Source: XYA12-FULL-58-9 sp001798605 (lineage in GTDB: Bacteria > Myxococcota > XYA12-FULL-58-9). Taken from it: a stretch of 52,243 nucleotides of DNA. The notes beneath the pieces were generated by a model, which saw nothing but the letters and a program-made list of their open reading frames with translations, was not told the DNA's origin and searched no databases. How positions within the stretch are numbered: the first letter of the stretch is position 1; each line of letters starts with the position of its first letter. The position numbers were made by a program, and so were the translations under genes. Location: positions 1 through 52,243 of the forward strand of contig DAINMX010000015.1 in the NCBI GenBank assembly GCA_036736205.1, in the 5' to 3' direction. Shown one piece after another: positions 24,676 to 31,875 of the stretch.

Positions 24676-25578
24676 CTAGGCCTCGGCCTGCAGATCGCGA
24701 CGGCGAAGGAGTGCGATACAGCAGAGACATAAGATGGCTGCCCAAGCACTCTTGCCTGCACTGTTGCATCCATCGTCGGGCTGGGACGAGTTGTGGGAAC
24801 CGCCACCTGTGGGGGCTCGGTAGGTGTCGCCCATCTGGACGGTACTGTCGCCTGTGGGGACAACGCCATCGCCCGTCGGTAGCGAGTCACCGGTTGGCCC
24901 ACCGTCGGCCGTTACCCCACCGTCACTGATCGGGCCGCCATCGTTGGGATTGATGTTGCCTGGCACGGTGATGTCGGTGTTTGCGGTGAGGCCGATCCAA
25001 CTCGTGCTATGGGTGGAGGTGGATGCCCAAGTACTGCTCCAGAAACGCACTTGAGGGGAGTTCGCGTACACAGGATTTCCGGCGGTGATGGTGTTGAAGC
25101 TTTGCCGAAAGACGCCGGCCGTCAAAGTGTAGCTCCCGTCGGCGTAGGTGTGGGAGAAGGTACCCTTCCAACTGTTGATGGGATTGGCCTGGATTGCCAG
25201 AGTCGCCTGTTCCTGCGCATTGCCGTCGCCCCAATCGATGGCGTTGATCTCAGGTGAGAGCAGCGTCATGCCCGAGCTTATCGTCGAAACACTGAGAAGA
25301 GACGGTGTCGCGAGCGGCCAAGATGCCTGATAGGCTCTGCGCTCCGTGCGCGGCCCGAGAAGGCGACAGCCGTAGTCAGCAGAGCGGATGTATCCCATGC
25401 CCGCCGCGGTGAACGAGTCAAACATGACGCAGGTGTCGGTGGCCTGCAAACCGACGTCGACGTCGACGTTGAGTCCATCAACGTGCAAGTTTGAGATCTT
25501 GATCCCCGAGATACCGCCCTGGGCGTTGGCGATGGTTGGCAGGGCAGATAGCAACCCAAACAGGACTGTGGCCCTCAT
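24676..25578 (-). CDS. Exported protein with MYXO-CTERM-like sorting tail
   Basis: The protein has 300 aa. It has a Sec signal peptide ending IANAQ and a good ribosome site (GGAG, 6 nt). A beta-rich domain of about 190 residues contains IDWGDGN and GTFSHTYADGSYTLTAGV, the PKD-like 'WGDG...H.Y...G.Y' pattern. A Gly/Asp/Pro repeat linker follows (GDSLPTGDGVVPTGDS). The tail has a Cys at 271 (DDGCNSAG), a hydrophobic helix (278-291) and RRR (292-294). This Cys-helix-Arg end is the MYXO-CTERM type of sorting signal seen in Myxococcota, processed for cell-surface anchoring. Function unknown. Downstream, 24500-24670 carries only a possible decayed coding remnant. Confidence 0.8.
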   Translation of the reverse strand: MRATVLFGLLSALPTIANAQGGISGIKISNLHVDGLNVDVDVGLQATDTCVMFDSFTAAGMGYIRSADYGCRLLGPRTERRAYQASWPLATPSLLSVSTISSGMTLLSPEINAIDWGDGNAQEQATLAIQANPINSWKGTFSHTYADGSYTLTAGVFRQSFNTITAGNPVYANSPQVRFWSSTWASTSTHSTSWIGLTANTDITVPGNINPNDGGPISDGGVTADGGPTGDSLPTGDGVVPTGDSTVQMGDTYRAPTGGGSHNSSQPDDGCNSAGKSAWAAILCLCCIALLRRRDLQAEA

Positions 25579-25656
25579 GATGATCTCCGTACGATCTGCA
25601 AACAGCTCGTCGCAGTGTTGTGATTACCACGTGGCGCTCAGGTCGTCCACGGCCGC

Positions 25657-25710
25657 GAGGACAATGAGGTCAATGAGGACGATTGGGACGATTAGGACGA
25701 TTAGGACAAG
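25657..25710. repeat. 9-bp degenerate minisatellite, six units
   Basis: Six consecutive 9-bp units of the form (G/T)(A/G)GGAC(G/A)A(T/G), for example GAGGACAAT and TAGGACGAT. They lie between the HtrA stop and the MYXO-CTERM protein's start, so in a promoter or intergenic position. Confidence 0.85.
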
Positions 25711-25737
25711 ATTAGGTGGGGTCGCGACGGCGGGAAA

Positions 25738-26994
25738 TCAGGGTTTGCGCAGGGCCACAAACAGGCGGCCATTGCCGCGTTCAACCTGCAGTCGCATCAG
25801 GTCGCCAGATTTGAGCTCCTTGGTTGCCTGTGCAAACGTCCGNNNNNNNNNNNNNNNNNNNNNNNNNNNNNNNNNNNNNNNNNNNNNNNNNNNNNNNNNN
25901 NNNNNNNNNNNNNNNNNNNNNNNNNNNNNNNNNNNNNNNNNNACGCTCTTGCCGACGCCGGCCATGCTGGCATACAGCGGCAGGTCGCTTGAGCTGCGCA
26001 CGGGTTTACCGTCAAATTCGAGCACGACATCTTCATCTTTGATGCCCGCTTTCTCTGCTGGGCTGTTAGGAACTACCTCCGACACCAATGCGCCGACCGC
26101 TTTCTTGAGTCCCAAGGACTCGGCCAAAGCGTCGGTTAACGGCTGAATTCGGATGCCAATCCAGCTGCGGGTGTATTTGCCCTTGGCCTTGAGGTCGGGC
26201 AACATCTCTTTGACCATATTGATGGGGATGGCGAAGCCGATGCCAGCGCCAGCAGCGTTGATCGCTGAGTTGATGCCGATCACTTCGCCACGCATGTTCA
26301 CCAACGGTCCACCCGAGTTGCCGGGATTGATTGACGCGTCTGTCTGCAAAAAGTCATAAAGGCCGCGTCGACCAGAGGGCATGATCTCTCTGCGCTCCTT
26401 GGCGGAGATGATTCCCACCGAGACCGAGTGGGACAGGCCAAACGGGTTTCCGATTGCCATGACCCAATCACCAATTGAGATGCGATCAGAGTCACCAAGG
26501 TAAGCGACCGAGGCTTTGGCGTCGCCATCCGTCTTGATCAAAGCAACATCATATTCGGGGGCAGTGCCGAGCACGGTGGCGGTCATCGTCTTTTCCCCAC
26601 CGTCGGGTGCGGTGAGGACGACCTCGATTGATGACGCATCTTCAACCACGTGGTGATTGGTCAAAATCAAGCCGTCTTCCCTGATGACCAAGCCGCTACC
26701 AAGACCGCGGTTGTTGAATTCTTGGGGCACGTTACCGCCGAAGGGGCGGAAGAAGTATTCGAGGGGATCGCCGCCACGCCGCGACATCTTCGCCTTCTGC
26801 TCGACTTGAATGGCCACAACAGCAGGCACCACCTGTTTGGCAAGAGCTGCAAAATCAGGAACTTGCGCCAATATGCGGGATGAGCTCGACCGTTCGCTCC
26901 AGAGACTCTCTTTGGCATGTGCGCTCTGGGCGAAGCTGAGCCCCAAGAGGATGGCGGCGGCGGCAAAAGATGTAGTGCGCATACGATTCCTCAT
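25738..26994 (-). CDS. HtrA/DegP-type periplasmic serine protease (interrupted by a scaffold gap)
   Basis: A Sec signal peptide (SFAAAAILLGLSFAQSAHA) precedes a trypsin-like domain with the triad His115 (TNHHVV), Asp (YDVALIKTD) and Ser227 (NPGNSGGPL), then a PDZ domain (WIGIRIQPLTDALAESLGL). The 100-N gap (25843-25942) falls at the end of PDZ1. After the gap the sequence ends like a PDZ2 (RTFAQATKELKSGD, then FVALRKP), so most of PDZ2 is missing and the true gap is probably longer than 100 bp. Role: envelope protein quality control. ATG at 26994, or 26982 with GAGG 6 nt upstream; divergent from a small membrane-protein gene. Confidence 0.92.
   Translation of the reverse strand: MRNRMRTTSFAAAAILLGLSFAQSAHAKESLWSERSSSSRILAQVPDFAALAKQVVPAVVAIQVEQKAKMSRRGGDPLEYFFRPFGGNVPQEFNNRGLGSGLVIREDGLILTNHHVVEDASSIEVVLTAPDGGEKTMTATVLGTAPEYDVALIKTDGDAKASVAYLGDSDRISIGDWVMAIGNPFGLSHSVSVGIISAKERREIMPSGRRGLYDFLQTDASINPGNSGGPLVNMRGEVIGINSAINAAGAGIGFAIPINMVKEMLPDLKAKGKYTRSWIGIRIQPLTDALAESLGLKKAVGALVSEVVPNSPAEKAGIKDEDVVLEFDGKPVRSSSDLPLYASMAGVGKSXXXXXXXXXXXXXXXXXXXXXXXXXXXXXXXXXXRTFAQATKELKSGDLMRLQVERGNGRLFVALRKP
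25843..25942. other. Scaffold gap (100 N) inside the HtrA gene
   Basis: The 100-N run interrupts the PDZ region of the protease gene. No duplicated flank is seen. Family length suggests that roughly 80-110 residues belong here, so the gap size is a placeholder. Confidence 0.85.
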
Positions 26995-27186
26995 CTCTCC
27001 AGAATCAATTTTTGACCTAGGGGGTGCCCCCCAAACTTCGGAGAGCACAATGCCCCAAGGTCAATGGACAACGTCTTGTCGACCATGTTTATTCCAAATC
27101 GCGACCTCTTCACACACCGTTTTTTCAAGGACCACCTGGGCCATGGCGGCGATCCTCGACCCAAACGCCTGGCCGCTGCCGAAAAG

Positions 27187-27207
27187 ACCGCGAATTGCGG
27201 TTTTTTT
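27187..27207 (+). terminator. Terminator- or attenuator-like hairpin upstream of a small membrane gene
   Basis: ACCGC and GCGGT pair around GAATT and are followed by a run of T; a matching A-run lies before the stem. The hairpin is on the leader side of the gene starting at 27242 and between divergent genes, so no upstream gene needs it as a terminator. Attenuation of the downstream gene is one reading. Confidence 0.5.
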
Positions 27208-27241
27208 GGCGCGCACGGATGTTGGTGGTAGCGTCGTCGGC

Positions 27242-27547
27242 ATGTGGTCTCTTATCAAGATGATGGTTGGTGTCGTCTTTTTTGCAGCCTTTGTCTATGG
27301 GACCTTCTTCATCGACATTGGCCAACAAACCTTGGCAGGTCACATCCTCGATATTTGGCGTGCACCGGTGGTTCAAGAGAAGTTCACGCAAGCTCGAGAT
27401 GGTGTGAAGCGACAGCTAGAAGACCGTCTGGCTGAGGTGGGTGAGCGAGCCGGGCACCGCACAACGCAGGATATCAAAGGTTCGTCCGATGATCTGACCG
27501 ATGCGGACCGCGAGTCCCTCCACGAGATCCTCAGAGCGGCCAAATAG
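27242..27547 (+). CDS. Small single-helix membrane protein, function unknown
   Basis: This 101-aa protein has one N-terminal membrane helix (LIKMMVGVVFFAAFVYGTFFI). A cytoplasmic or periplasmic charged helical region of about 75 residues follows (FTQARDGVKRQLEDRLAEVGER), then an acidic end (LTDADRESLHEIL). No family is recognised. The open frame extends upstream, but the added residues are not protein-like and cross the hairpin at 27187-27207, so ATG 27242 is preferred. It is divergent from the HtrA gene and convergent with the Bax1 gene. Confidence 0.6.
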   Translation: MWSLIKMMVGVVFFAAFVYGTFFIDIGQQTLAGHILDIWRAPVVQEKFTQARDGVKRQLEDRLAEVGERAGHRTTQDIKGSSDDLTDADRESLHEILRAAK

Positions 27548-27582
27548 CAACCTGACAGGGTTGGCTGTTGCGGGAAAACCGC
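27548..27582. terminator. Two small hairpins between convergent genes
   Basis: CAACC/GGTTG (27548-27563) and GCGG/CCGC (27570-27582) are perfect short stems in the 68-nt space between two convergent genes. No T-tract follows, so they are at best weak bidirectional terminators. Confidence 0.3.
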
Positions 27583-27615
27583 TGCCGACCCAGGCAGGCT
27601 CCTGTGTCCGCGCGG

Positions 27616-28872
27616 TCAGTTACCGTTATCCCGATTAAGCCTCGGGGGTGTTCTTGAACTTGCGGTAGCGCCCACCAGCCCATTGAGTCTTTCTTCCACT
27701 GTCGCGGCGCTGATGACGCCTTTGTAAACATACAATGCGCCAGGGAGCTCGGTGTCGAGAGCTTCTTCGCTCACGCGTAAGCGACTGCTCACCGCAAAGA
27801 TGATGGGGTTGGGTAAACCCGCTTCCACGAGCTCGACGCGTTTCCAAACAGCGTCACGGCTCCAATAGCCCATGACCTCCAGGAACACTCGGTGTTTGCC
27901 CTGTTGGAAAACGACATCGGGGACGCACATGCCGATACCAGGCAGTTCCAGGAGGTCGTCAGCCAAAGACACTTGCCACGGACTGTCGAGTCGTTCGAAC
28001 GACTCGATGAGATTCTGCACCTCGTCGCGCAAACGCAGAGTGCCTTCCCCCGGCGTTTGTGGAGCAGTGCCTTCGAGGTGATAACGCATCGGTATGCGTT
28101 CTTTTCCCCACAGGACGTCGGCATCGAGTTGCCACTCACTTGCTCGTTGCAGAAGTGGAAGCATCAACGCAAGCTGCAGTCCGTACTTGGTCACAGAGCT
28201 AAAAAGGCTGAAGGGTCCATCAATGTCGATACGAAAGCCTCCACCTTCGCAGGGGTGAACGGTGTGCAGCAGACGCCGGAATTTCAAACGACTGAAGAAT
28301 AAACGGTAAACGCTCGGATCAGCGCAGCGAAGGTGGACCACCACTCTCGTGGCCCGCAACAGGACCGCCTGCCGTTGTGCGATCTCGTAAGTGTCGAGCA
28401 GCATGGGAGCAGATAAGCCATCGAAGGATGTGAGACGTTGGTTGGCTTTGAGATCGGCGAAGAGCTGCGATTCGAGAATCTCTGCGGTGGTGCTGAACTG
28501 TGCCGCGACTCTCTGTAGCACCAAGGGTCTGTCGAAGGTATCACCGTCGCTGAGCTCACGCCGCACTTTGGCTGCGTGTGCGAAAGTCTCACGTCGCCAC
28601 TTTGGCGGATCCGCATCCTCGTACACCTCGAAGTGGCAACGATCGAAGAGAAGTTTGCGCAAACCTTTGAGCAACTTGTAGTCGGTGCGAAGGTGGGGCA
28701 CTCGATCGAGGGCCGTGTCGAGTTCACCGCGGGTGCCGCCGACGTGGGCTTTCACCAATGAAACGTAGGCCTCCGCTGCCTGAGTCAAACGACTGCGCTC
28801 TGCGGGCTTGAGTGGGGCGACCAGGATATTGCCCTTGCGGTGGCGCACTCTCACTTGATCCGTGGTGAGCAT
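27616..28872 (-). CDS. Bax1-like (DUF790) nuclease, partner of XPB
   Basis: This 418-aa protein matches the DUF790/Bax1 family in layout: an N-terminal domain with LLKGLRKLLFDRCHFEV, a middle NAR-like region, and a C-terminal PD-(D/E)XK-type nuclease core with LPGIGMCVPDVVFQQGK and FLEVMGYW. Archaeal Bax1 binds the XPB helicase and cuts DNA next to the bubble it opens. Here the gene follows the helicase gene by 56 nt on the same strand, so the pair is an operon. Start 28872 has GAGAGG 7 nt upstream; an in-frame start 42 nt earlier is not needed. Confidence 0.85.
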   Translation of the reverse strand: MLTTDQVRVRHRKGNILVAPLKPAERSRLTQAAEAYVSLVKAHVGGTRGELDTALDRVPHLRTDYKLLKGLRKLLFDRCHFEVYEDADPPKWRRETFAHAAKVRRELSDGDTFDRPLVLQRVAAQFSTTAEILESQLFADLKANQRLTSFDGLSAPMLLDTYEIAQRQAVLLRATRVVVHLRCADPSVYRLFFSRLKFRRLLHTVHPCEGGGFRIDIDGPFSLFSSVTKYGLQLALMLPLLQRASEWQLDADVLWGKERIPMRYHLEGTAPQTPGEGTLRLRDEVQNLIESFERLDSPWQVSLADDLLELPGIGMCVPDVVFQQGKHRVFLEVMGYWSRDAVWKRVELVEAGLPNPIIFAVSSRLRVSEEALDTELPGALYVYKGVISAATVEERLNGLVGATASSRTPPRLNRDNGN

Positions 28873-28928
28873 GCTTGTCCTCTCACTGACGCATGCGGCA
28901 AGTCGAGACGTCACGTCTTCTATTGACC

Positions 28929-30296
28929 TCAGTGGTAGGCAACGTGTTCTCTCCTGCGGCTGCTGGTCTGCTCTTCGGCGGTATTGCTCGCCACCAACTC
29001 ATAGAGGAGCGCCTTCTTGTCGCCCTTTTTGCGCAGGATGCGGCCGAGTCTTTGCACGTGCTCGCGCACCGAACCATTTCCCGAGATGACAATGCCGACG
29101 TTGGCGTCGGGAATGTCGACCCCCTCATTGAGCACTTTCGATGTCGCCAGGGCGTTGTAGGTGCCCTCGGCGAAGTCGTCCAAGATCTCACTGCGCTCCC
29201 GCACCTTGGTCTGGTGGGTAATGACCGGCAGCAAGAACCGCTCGGACATCTCATAGGCTGAGTGGTTGCTCTCGGTGAAGAGCAGCACCCGGTCACGTCG
29301 ATGTCGATGCAACAGGTGCTCGACATAACCGAGCTTCGATGGTGCCGCAAAGGCGAGCTGACGTTGACGGCGATAGGCGGCCATGGCGCGTCGCCCCTCT
29401 TCGGAGATCGACGAGCGAATGATGAACTGCGACCAACCGTCGGGGCTACTCATGCGAATGCCCTGTTGAAACACAAAGTCGCGGTAGATTTGTCGGGCAC
29501 CGTCGTAGGCGCGCTGCTCGTTGGGTGTCAGATCAACCAAGATCTGCTCGACGCGATAGTCGGCGAGGTAGTCACCGGCGAGCTCGGTGATGGCGCGGCT
29601 GTACGCAGTCGGGCCGATGAGATGTTCATAGTCTTTGTGGCGGCCGTCGGCCCGCTCGGGCGTTGCGGTGAGGCCCATGCGATACGGGGCCAAACACGAC
29701 TGCGCAGCAAGCGCATAAGCCTCGCCAGGGAGATGGTGGCATTCGTCGAAGATCACCAGGCCAAACCGAGTGCCGATGTTCTCCATGTGAATGTACGCAG
29801 AGTCGTAGGTTGACACCGTCAAGGGCGCGACGCTGTATTCGCCACCGCCGATGATGCCAACTTCGGTGCGGAAGCTCGTGCGCAAGAGATCATACCACTG
29901 CCGCACCAAATCGAGGGTCGGGGCAATCACCAGTGTATGCCGTCGCACCGAGTCGATGGCGAGCTGGGCGACGTAGCTCTTGCCCGATCCGGTCGGCAAC
30001 ACCACCACCCCGCGCCCTCCCTGCTCGCGCCAGGCAGTCAACGCCTCCTGCTGAAACGGTCGGGGCGACTTGCGCACTGCCAGTCGTGACTCCAGCTCAC
30101 CATAACTCCGCGCCTTGTCATCGTACTTGAGCTTCTGCCTGACCAAGGCCATCACGATTTCGGCGTAGGCCACAGCCGGCGCACGAAAGCAGCGGCTGCG
30201 GTTGTCCCAGACGCATGCCTGGGGCAGGTGCGAGCCTGACGCATCCACCCCACGCAGCTCCAGGGTCCCACTGTTGAATCTTAGCTCGATCGTCAC
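28929..30296 (-). CDS. XPB-like superfamily 2 DNA helicase
   Basis: This 455-aa SF2 helicase has an N-terminal DRD-like domain (1-75), Walker A PTGSGKS with Lys106, the DExH box DECH at 184-187, and motif III LTATPERADGR, with RAD (215-217) at the place of the XPB RED motif. Domain 2 has LLFTESN, VLNEGVDIPDANVGIV and QRLGRILRKKGDK (motif VI). It unwinds damaged or promoter DNA in eukaryotes. In bacteria its role with Bax1 is thought to be DNA repair. First gene of the helicase-nuclease operon; an inverted repeat lies about 20 nt upstream of its start. Confidence 0.9.
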   Translation of the reverse strand: MTIELRFNSGTLELRGVDASGSHLPQACVWDNRSRCFRAPAVAYAEIVMALVRQKLKYDDKARSYGELESRLAVRKSPRPFQQEALTAWREQGGRGVVVLPTGSGKSYVAQLAIDSVRRHTLVIAPTLDLVRQWYDLLRTSFRTEVGIIGGGEYSVAPLTVSTYDSAYIHMENIGTRFGLVIFDECHHLPGEAYALAAQSCLAPYRMGLTATPERADGRHKDYEHLIGPTAYSRAITELAGDYLADYRVEQILVDLTPNEQRAYDGARQIYRDFVFQQGIRMSSPDGWSQFIIRSSISEEGRRAMAAYRRQRQLAFAAPSKLGYVEHLLHRHRRDRVLLFTESNHSAYEMSERFLLPVITHQTKVRERSEILDDFAEGTYNALATSKVLNEGVDIPDANVGIVISGNGSVREHVQRLGRILRKKGDKKALLYELVASNTAEEQTSSRRREHVAYH

Positions 30297-30317
30297 CGGG
30301 CGGTCATATCAGGTTTG

Positions 30318-30331
30318 TCCCAGATTTGGGA
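30318..30331. promoter_or_regulatory. Inverted repeat upstream of the helicase gene
   Basis: TCCCA (30318-30322) and TGGGA (30327-30331) flank GATT, 21 nt before the helicase start. A second small palindrome, GTTAC-G-GTAAC, lies at 30359-30369. Either could be an operator; neither matches a LexA box that I recognise. Confidence 0.3.
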
Positions 30332-30426
30332 TAGAAGTCAGAACAAGGGAGGGTTGTGGTTACGGTAACGGCCCGCCAGTTGATGGTGATTGCTGGATCA
30401 GAGACACCCTAGGGCTGCGGCCAGGC

Positions 30427-31506
30427 TTAGTGTCGGTCTGGCTCCGCCAGCACCTGATCGATGTCTTCTTCTATTTTTGCCGCAGACAAGGCGCCAATGT
30501 AGACCTCGCGTACCGTGCCGTGCCCGTCGACGAGATAAGCGGTGGGAAAACTGTCGACACGGAACAGTGACTGCAAGCGGCCTCGATCAATGTAAACAGG
30601 AAAGCTGAGCCGATGATCTTCCACGAACTTCTTCACGTCGCCTGGATCCTCATTGGCGTTGATCGAGACGACGCGGAATCTGTCGCCTGGCTTGTGGTGC
30701 AGTTTCTCGACCTGCGGCATCGATGCAACACAAACGGTGCACCAGGTCGCCCAGAACTCGATGAGCGACACCTGATGGTAGAGGTCGTCAGGACGGAGCG
30801 GGTTTCCATCTATGCTGGTTAGATCTAGGGGAGGTACCGTGTCACCGGGGAGCAAAGGTCGTGCCCGGTCCCAGTTGTCGGCGATCCGGACCGACGACGA
30901 CGCGAATGCGGCGATGAGCAGCAGAAGTGACGCTGCTGTGATCGGCAAAGGGAGGCGGGTGCTCTTTGCTGCGGTGGGGAGGGAGGCAGCAAAACACGTC
31001 CTGACCGCGATCATGCCGAGCAATACGCTTGGTCCGAGCTCGATGACACCTTTGCCGAGCAGGGTGGCACCTGACAGTCTCGGATCGTTGAAGCTGCCGC
31101 CAGGGAGGATAGGGTGTTCGACCCCAAAGCGGGCCAACAACACCGCAGCTGCGATCAAGAGCACGTGTGGCACCCAGGCGTAGGCGAGCACAGACGCTGC
31201 GGTCCATGGATCGAGACGCCTCTGGCCGCTCCTGCGCAGTGCGTAGTAGAGGACAATGCCGAGGACAAAAACCCCCACTCCGACGGGCAAGGCATAGTTG
31301 ACGTATTCCTGCCACATGCCCATGAGCGCGACACTGGGGCTGAAGCTCGCCCGCATGGCGTGACTGGTTACCCGCAACGGGCGAATCAAGAATAGCTCGA
31401 TGCCGAGCAGCAAAAACAGAGTGCCAAACCCTTTGCGAGCAGCGATTGTCTCAGCAAAAACGGTGGCCGGCTCCCAAAGAACTCGCAGTGATCGTGGTAG
31501 CTTCAT
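30427..31506 (-). CDS. Yip1-like membrane domain fused to a TlpA/ResA-type thioredoxin
   Basis: The protein has 359 aa. The N-terminal ~200 residues form a Yip1-like membrane domain with about five helices. After the last helix (190-206) comes a periplasmic thioredoxin-fold domain with FWATWCTVC, the redox cysteines being C256 and C259, then the cis-Pro loop SFPTAYLVDG. The fold is of the TlpA/ResA type, used for thiol reduction in cytochrome or cell-envelope maturation. A covalent Yip1-TlpA fusion is uncommon. Start at 31506; an in-frame ATG 18 nt upstream is possible. It stands alone, downstream of a divergent promoter region. Confidence 0.82.
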   Translation of the reverse strand: MKLPRSLRVLWEPATVFAETIAARKGFGTLFLLLGIELFLIRPLRVTSHAMRASFSPSVALMGMWQEYVNYALPVGVGVFVLGIVLYYALRRSGQRRLDPWTAASVLAYAWVPHVLLIAAAVLLARFGVEHPILPGGSFNDPRLSGATLLGKGVIELGPSVLLGMIAVRTCFAASLPTAAKSTRLPLPITAASLLLLIAAFASSSVRIADNWDRARPLLPGDTVPPLDLTSIDGNPLRPDDLYHQVSLIEFWATWCTVCVASMPQVEKLHHKPGDRFRVVSINANEDPGDVKKFVEDHRLSFPVYIDRGRLQSLFRVDSFPTAYLVDGHGTVREVYIGALSAAKIEEDIDQVLAEPDRH

Positions 31507-31875
31507 TGTCGTCTTCTGTCTCACTGTAGAGTTGTGATTCTCGCCACGTCCGGCAAGTGAAGATCGTACGGAGACAATGTGTATACATCAAGACTTGTCG
31601 GCCGTAAGGGAGATTGCCAAGTGAGATCAATGGGTGCCAACATCGGTGCTAATGATATCAATGGGTTGAGCCGCCTGGCGTGTCTCCATGTCTGGACATG
31701 CTGCCGAATTTTGGACAACCAACACCCCAGAGGCCGGGTAGGTCCAATTGCTGGAGCGTGCGTTACCGCGGAGAGTCGCAGTTGAGCTGTTGAGCCGTTG
31801 AGCCTGTTGAGCCCGTTGAGCAGCACAAATGGACAATATTGGATAATGGGTTGATAATTCGCAAGAAGAACACTC
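31507..31875. other. Divergent intergenic region with palindrome and minisatellite
   Basis: 369 nt separate the divergent TlpA-fusion and 473-residue genes. It contains CATGTC-TG-GACATG, a perfect 14-bp palindrome at 31687-31700, and an 8-9-bp repeat at 31781-31823. No small gene is supported; the minus-strand frame over this area is a shadow. Confidence 0.6.
31781..31823. repeat. 8-9-bp tandem repeat (GTTGAGCC-like), five units
   Basis: Five units beginning GTTGAGC, of 8, 8, 9, 9 and 9 bp, lie 53-95 nt before the start of the 473-residue gene, where promoter elements would be expected. Confidence 0.85.

Noticed and set aside
26810..27241. 5' extension of the small membrane-protein frame
   Set aside because: The extension is antisense to HtrA and crosses a terminator-like hairpin; the membrane helix begins right after ATG 27242.
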